From Dehalococcoidia bacterium (lineage in GTDB: Bacteria > Chloroflexota > Dehalococcoidia > SZUA-161), in NCBI GenBank assembly GCA_030619685.1, contig JAUXAX010000081.1, positions 1-7,097 on the forward strand: a DNA stretch of 7,097 nucleotides. The letters run 5' to 3'. The notes under the pieces are model-generated. The model saw only the letters and a list, made by a program, of their open reading frames with translations. It searched no databases and was not told the origin of the DNA. The number at the start of each line of letters is the position of its first letter. Position 1 is the first letter of the stretch. The position numbers and the translations under genes are program-made. Below are positions 6,954 to 7,097 of this stretch, one piece after another.

Positions 6954-7097
6954 CTAGACCCTTTCTACCTTTACGGCACATGCTTTGAGTGCGGGGGTTT
7001 TTGCCCGTGGATCCAGGGCGGTGCCAAATAGCTGATTGACGGGAGTTGAGGGGAAAGAAATGGGCATGAAAATTATTCCTTCAGGCAGCGTGTCAGT
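6954..7097 (-). CDS. fdhA: Molybdopterin oxidoreductase C-terminus, probably formate dehydrogenase alpha subunit (partial)
   Basis: Only the last 47 codons are in the window; the gene continues past 7097 and the stop is TAG at 6954-6956. The translation reads LPEGIIFMPISFPSTPVNQL, then FGTALDPRAKTPALKACAVKVERV. This matches the end of the molydopterin dinucleotide-binding domain in cytoplasmic FdhA/FdhF-type enzymes, where a PEG..FMP.HF....N.LT...LDP.AK.PE.K.CAV.VE pattern is common. These Mo/W-bisPGD enzymes interconvert CO2 and formate. The active site (Cys or selenocysteine) and the N-terminal Fe-S domains lie outside, so substrate specificity cannot be read here. A NuoG-like or other related oxidoreductase remains possible, but the metV-metF context favours formate dehydrogenase. 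It is the upstream gene of the operon as seen here. Confidence 0.8.
   Translation of the reverse strand, partial: TDTLPEGIIFMPISFPSTPVNQLFGTALDPRAKTPALKACAVKVERV

Overview
The window looks like part of the chromosome of an anaerobic bacterium that uses the Wood-Ljungdahl (reductive acetyl-CoA) pathway. GC content is moderate, and RBS sequences are of GGAGG type with ATG/GTG starts. Gene content (formate dehydrogenase, NuoE- and NuoF-type electron-input subunits, a MetV/MetF pair) and the style of the coiled-coil protein make me lean towards Chloroflexota, class Dehalococcoidia. That assignment is from memory and weak; an acetogenic Firmicute-like or other anaerobic lineage is not excluded.

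Layout. Positions 1-1599 (+ strand) hold the 3' part of a gene for a long Ala/Glu/Lys-rich coiled-coil protein. It consists of thirteen 26-residue (78 bp) repeats plus one 15-residue unit, followed by a small alpha/beta domain. It converges on the minus-strand operon, and a perfect 10-bp hairpin at 1668-1691 sits between the two stop codons as a probable bidirectional terminator.

Positions 1697-7097 are one minus-strand gene cluster, in transcription order: the C-terminal end of a molybdopterin formate dehydrogenase large subunit (6954-7097), a NuoE/HndA-like [2Fe-2S] protein (6461-6949), a 1020-residue fusion of a NuoF/HndC-like NADH-binding flavoprotein with a GltD/NfnB-like FAD and NADPH-type oxidoreductase (3397-6459), a 144-bp AT-rich spacer with repeats, metV (2608-3252) and metF (1697-2593).

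How the genes work together (inference): formate dehydrogenase with NuoE and the fusion would carry out CO2/formate interconversion using pyridine nucleotides. MetV-MetF reduces methylene- to methyl-tetrahydrofolate. The cluster therefore encodes the first and last redox steps of the methyl branch together with a protein that appears to have two separate nucleotide/flavin sites. This makes electron confurcation or bifurcation, or sharing of the electron-input module between FDH and MetFV, a reasonable hypothesis. No hydrogenase, Rnf, HdrABC or transposase is visible in the window.
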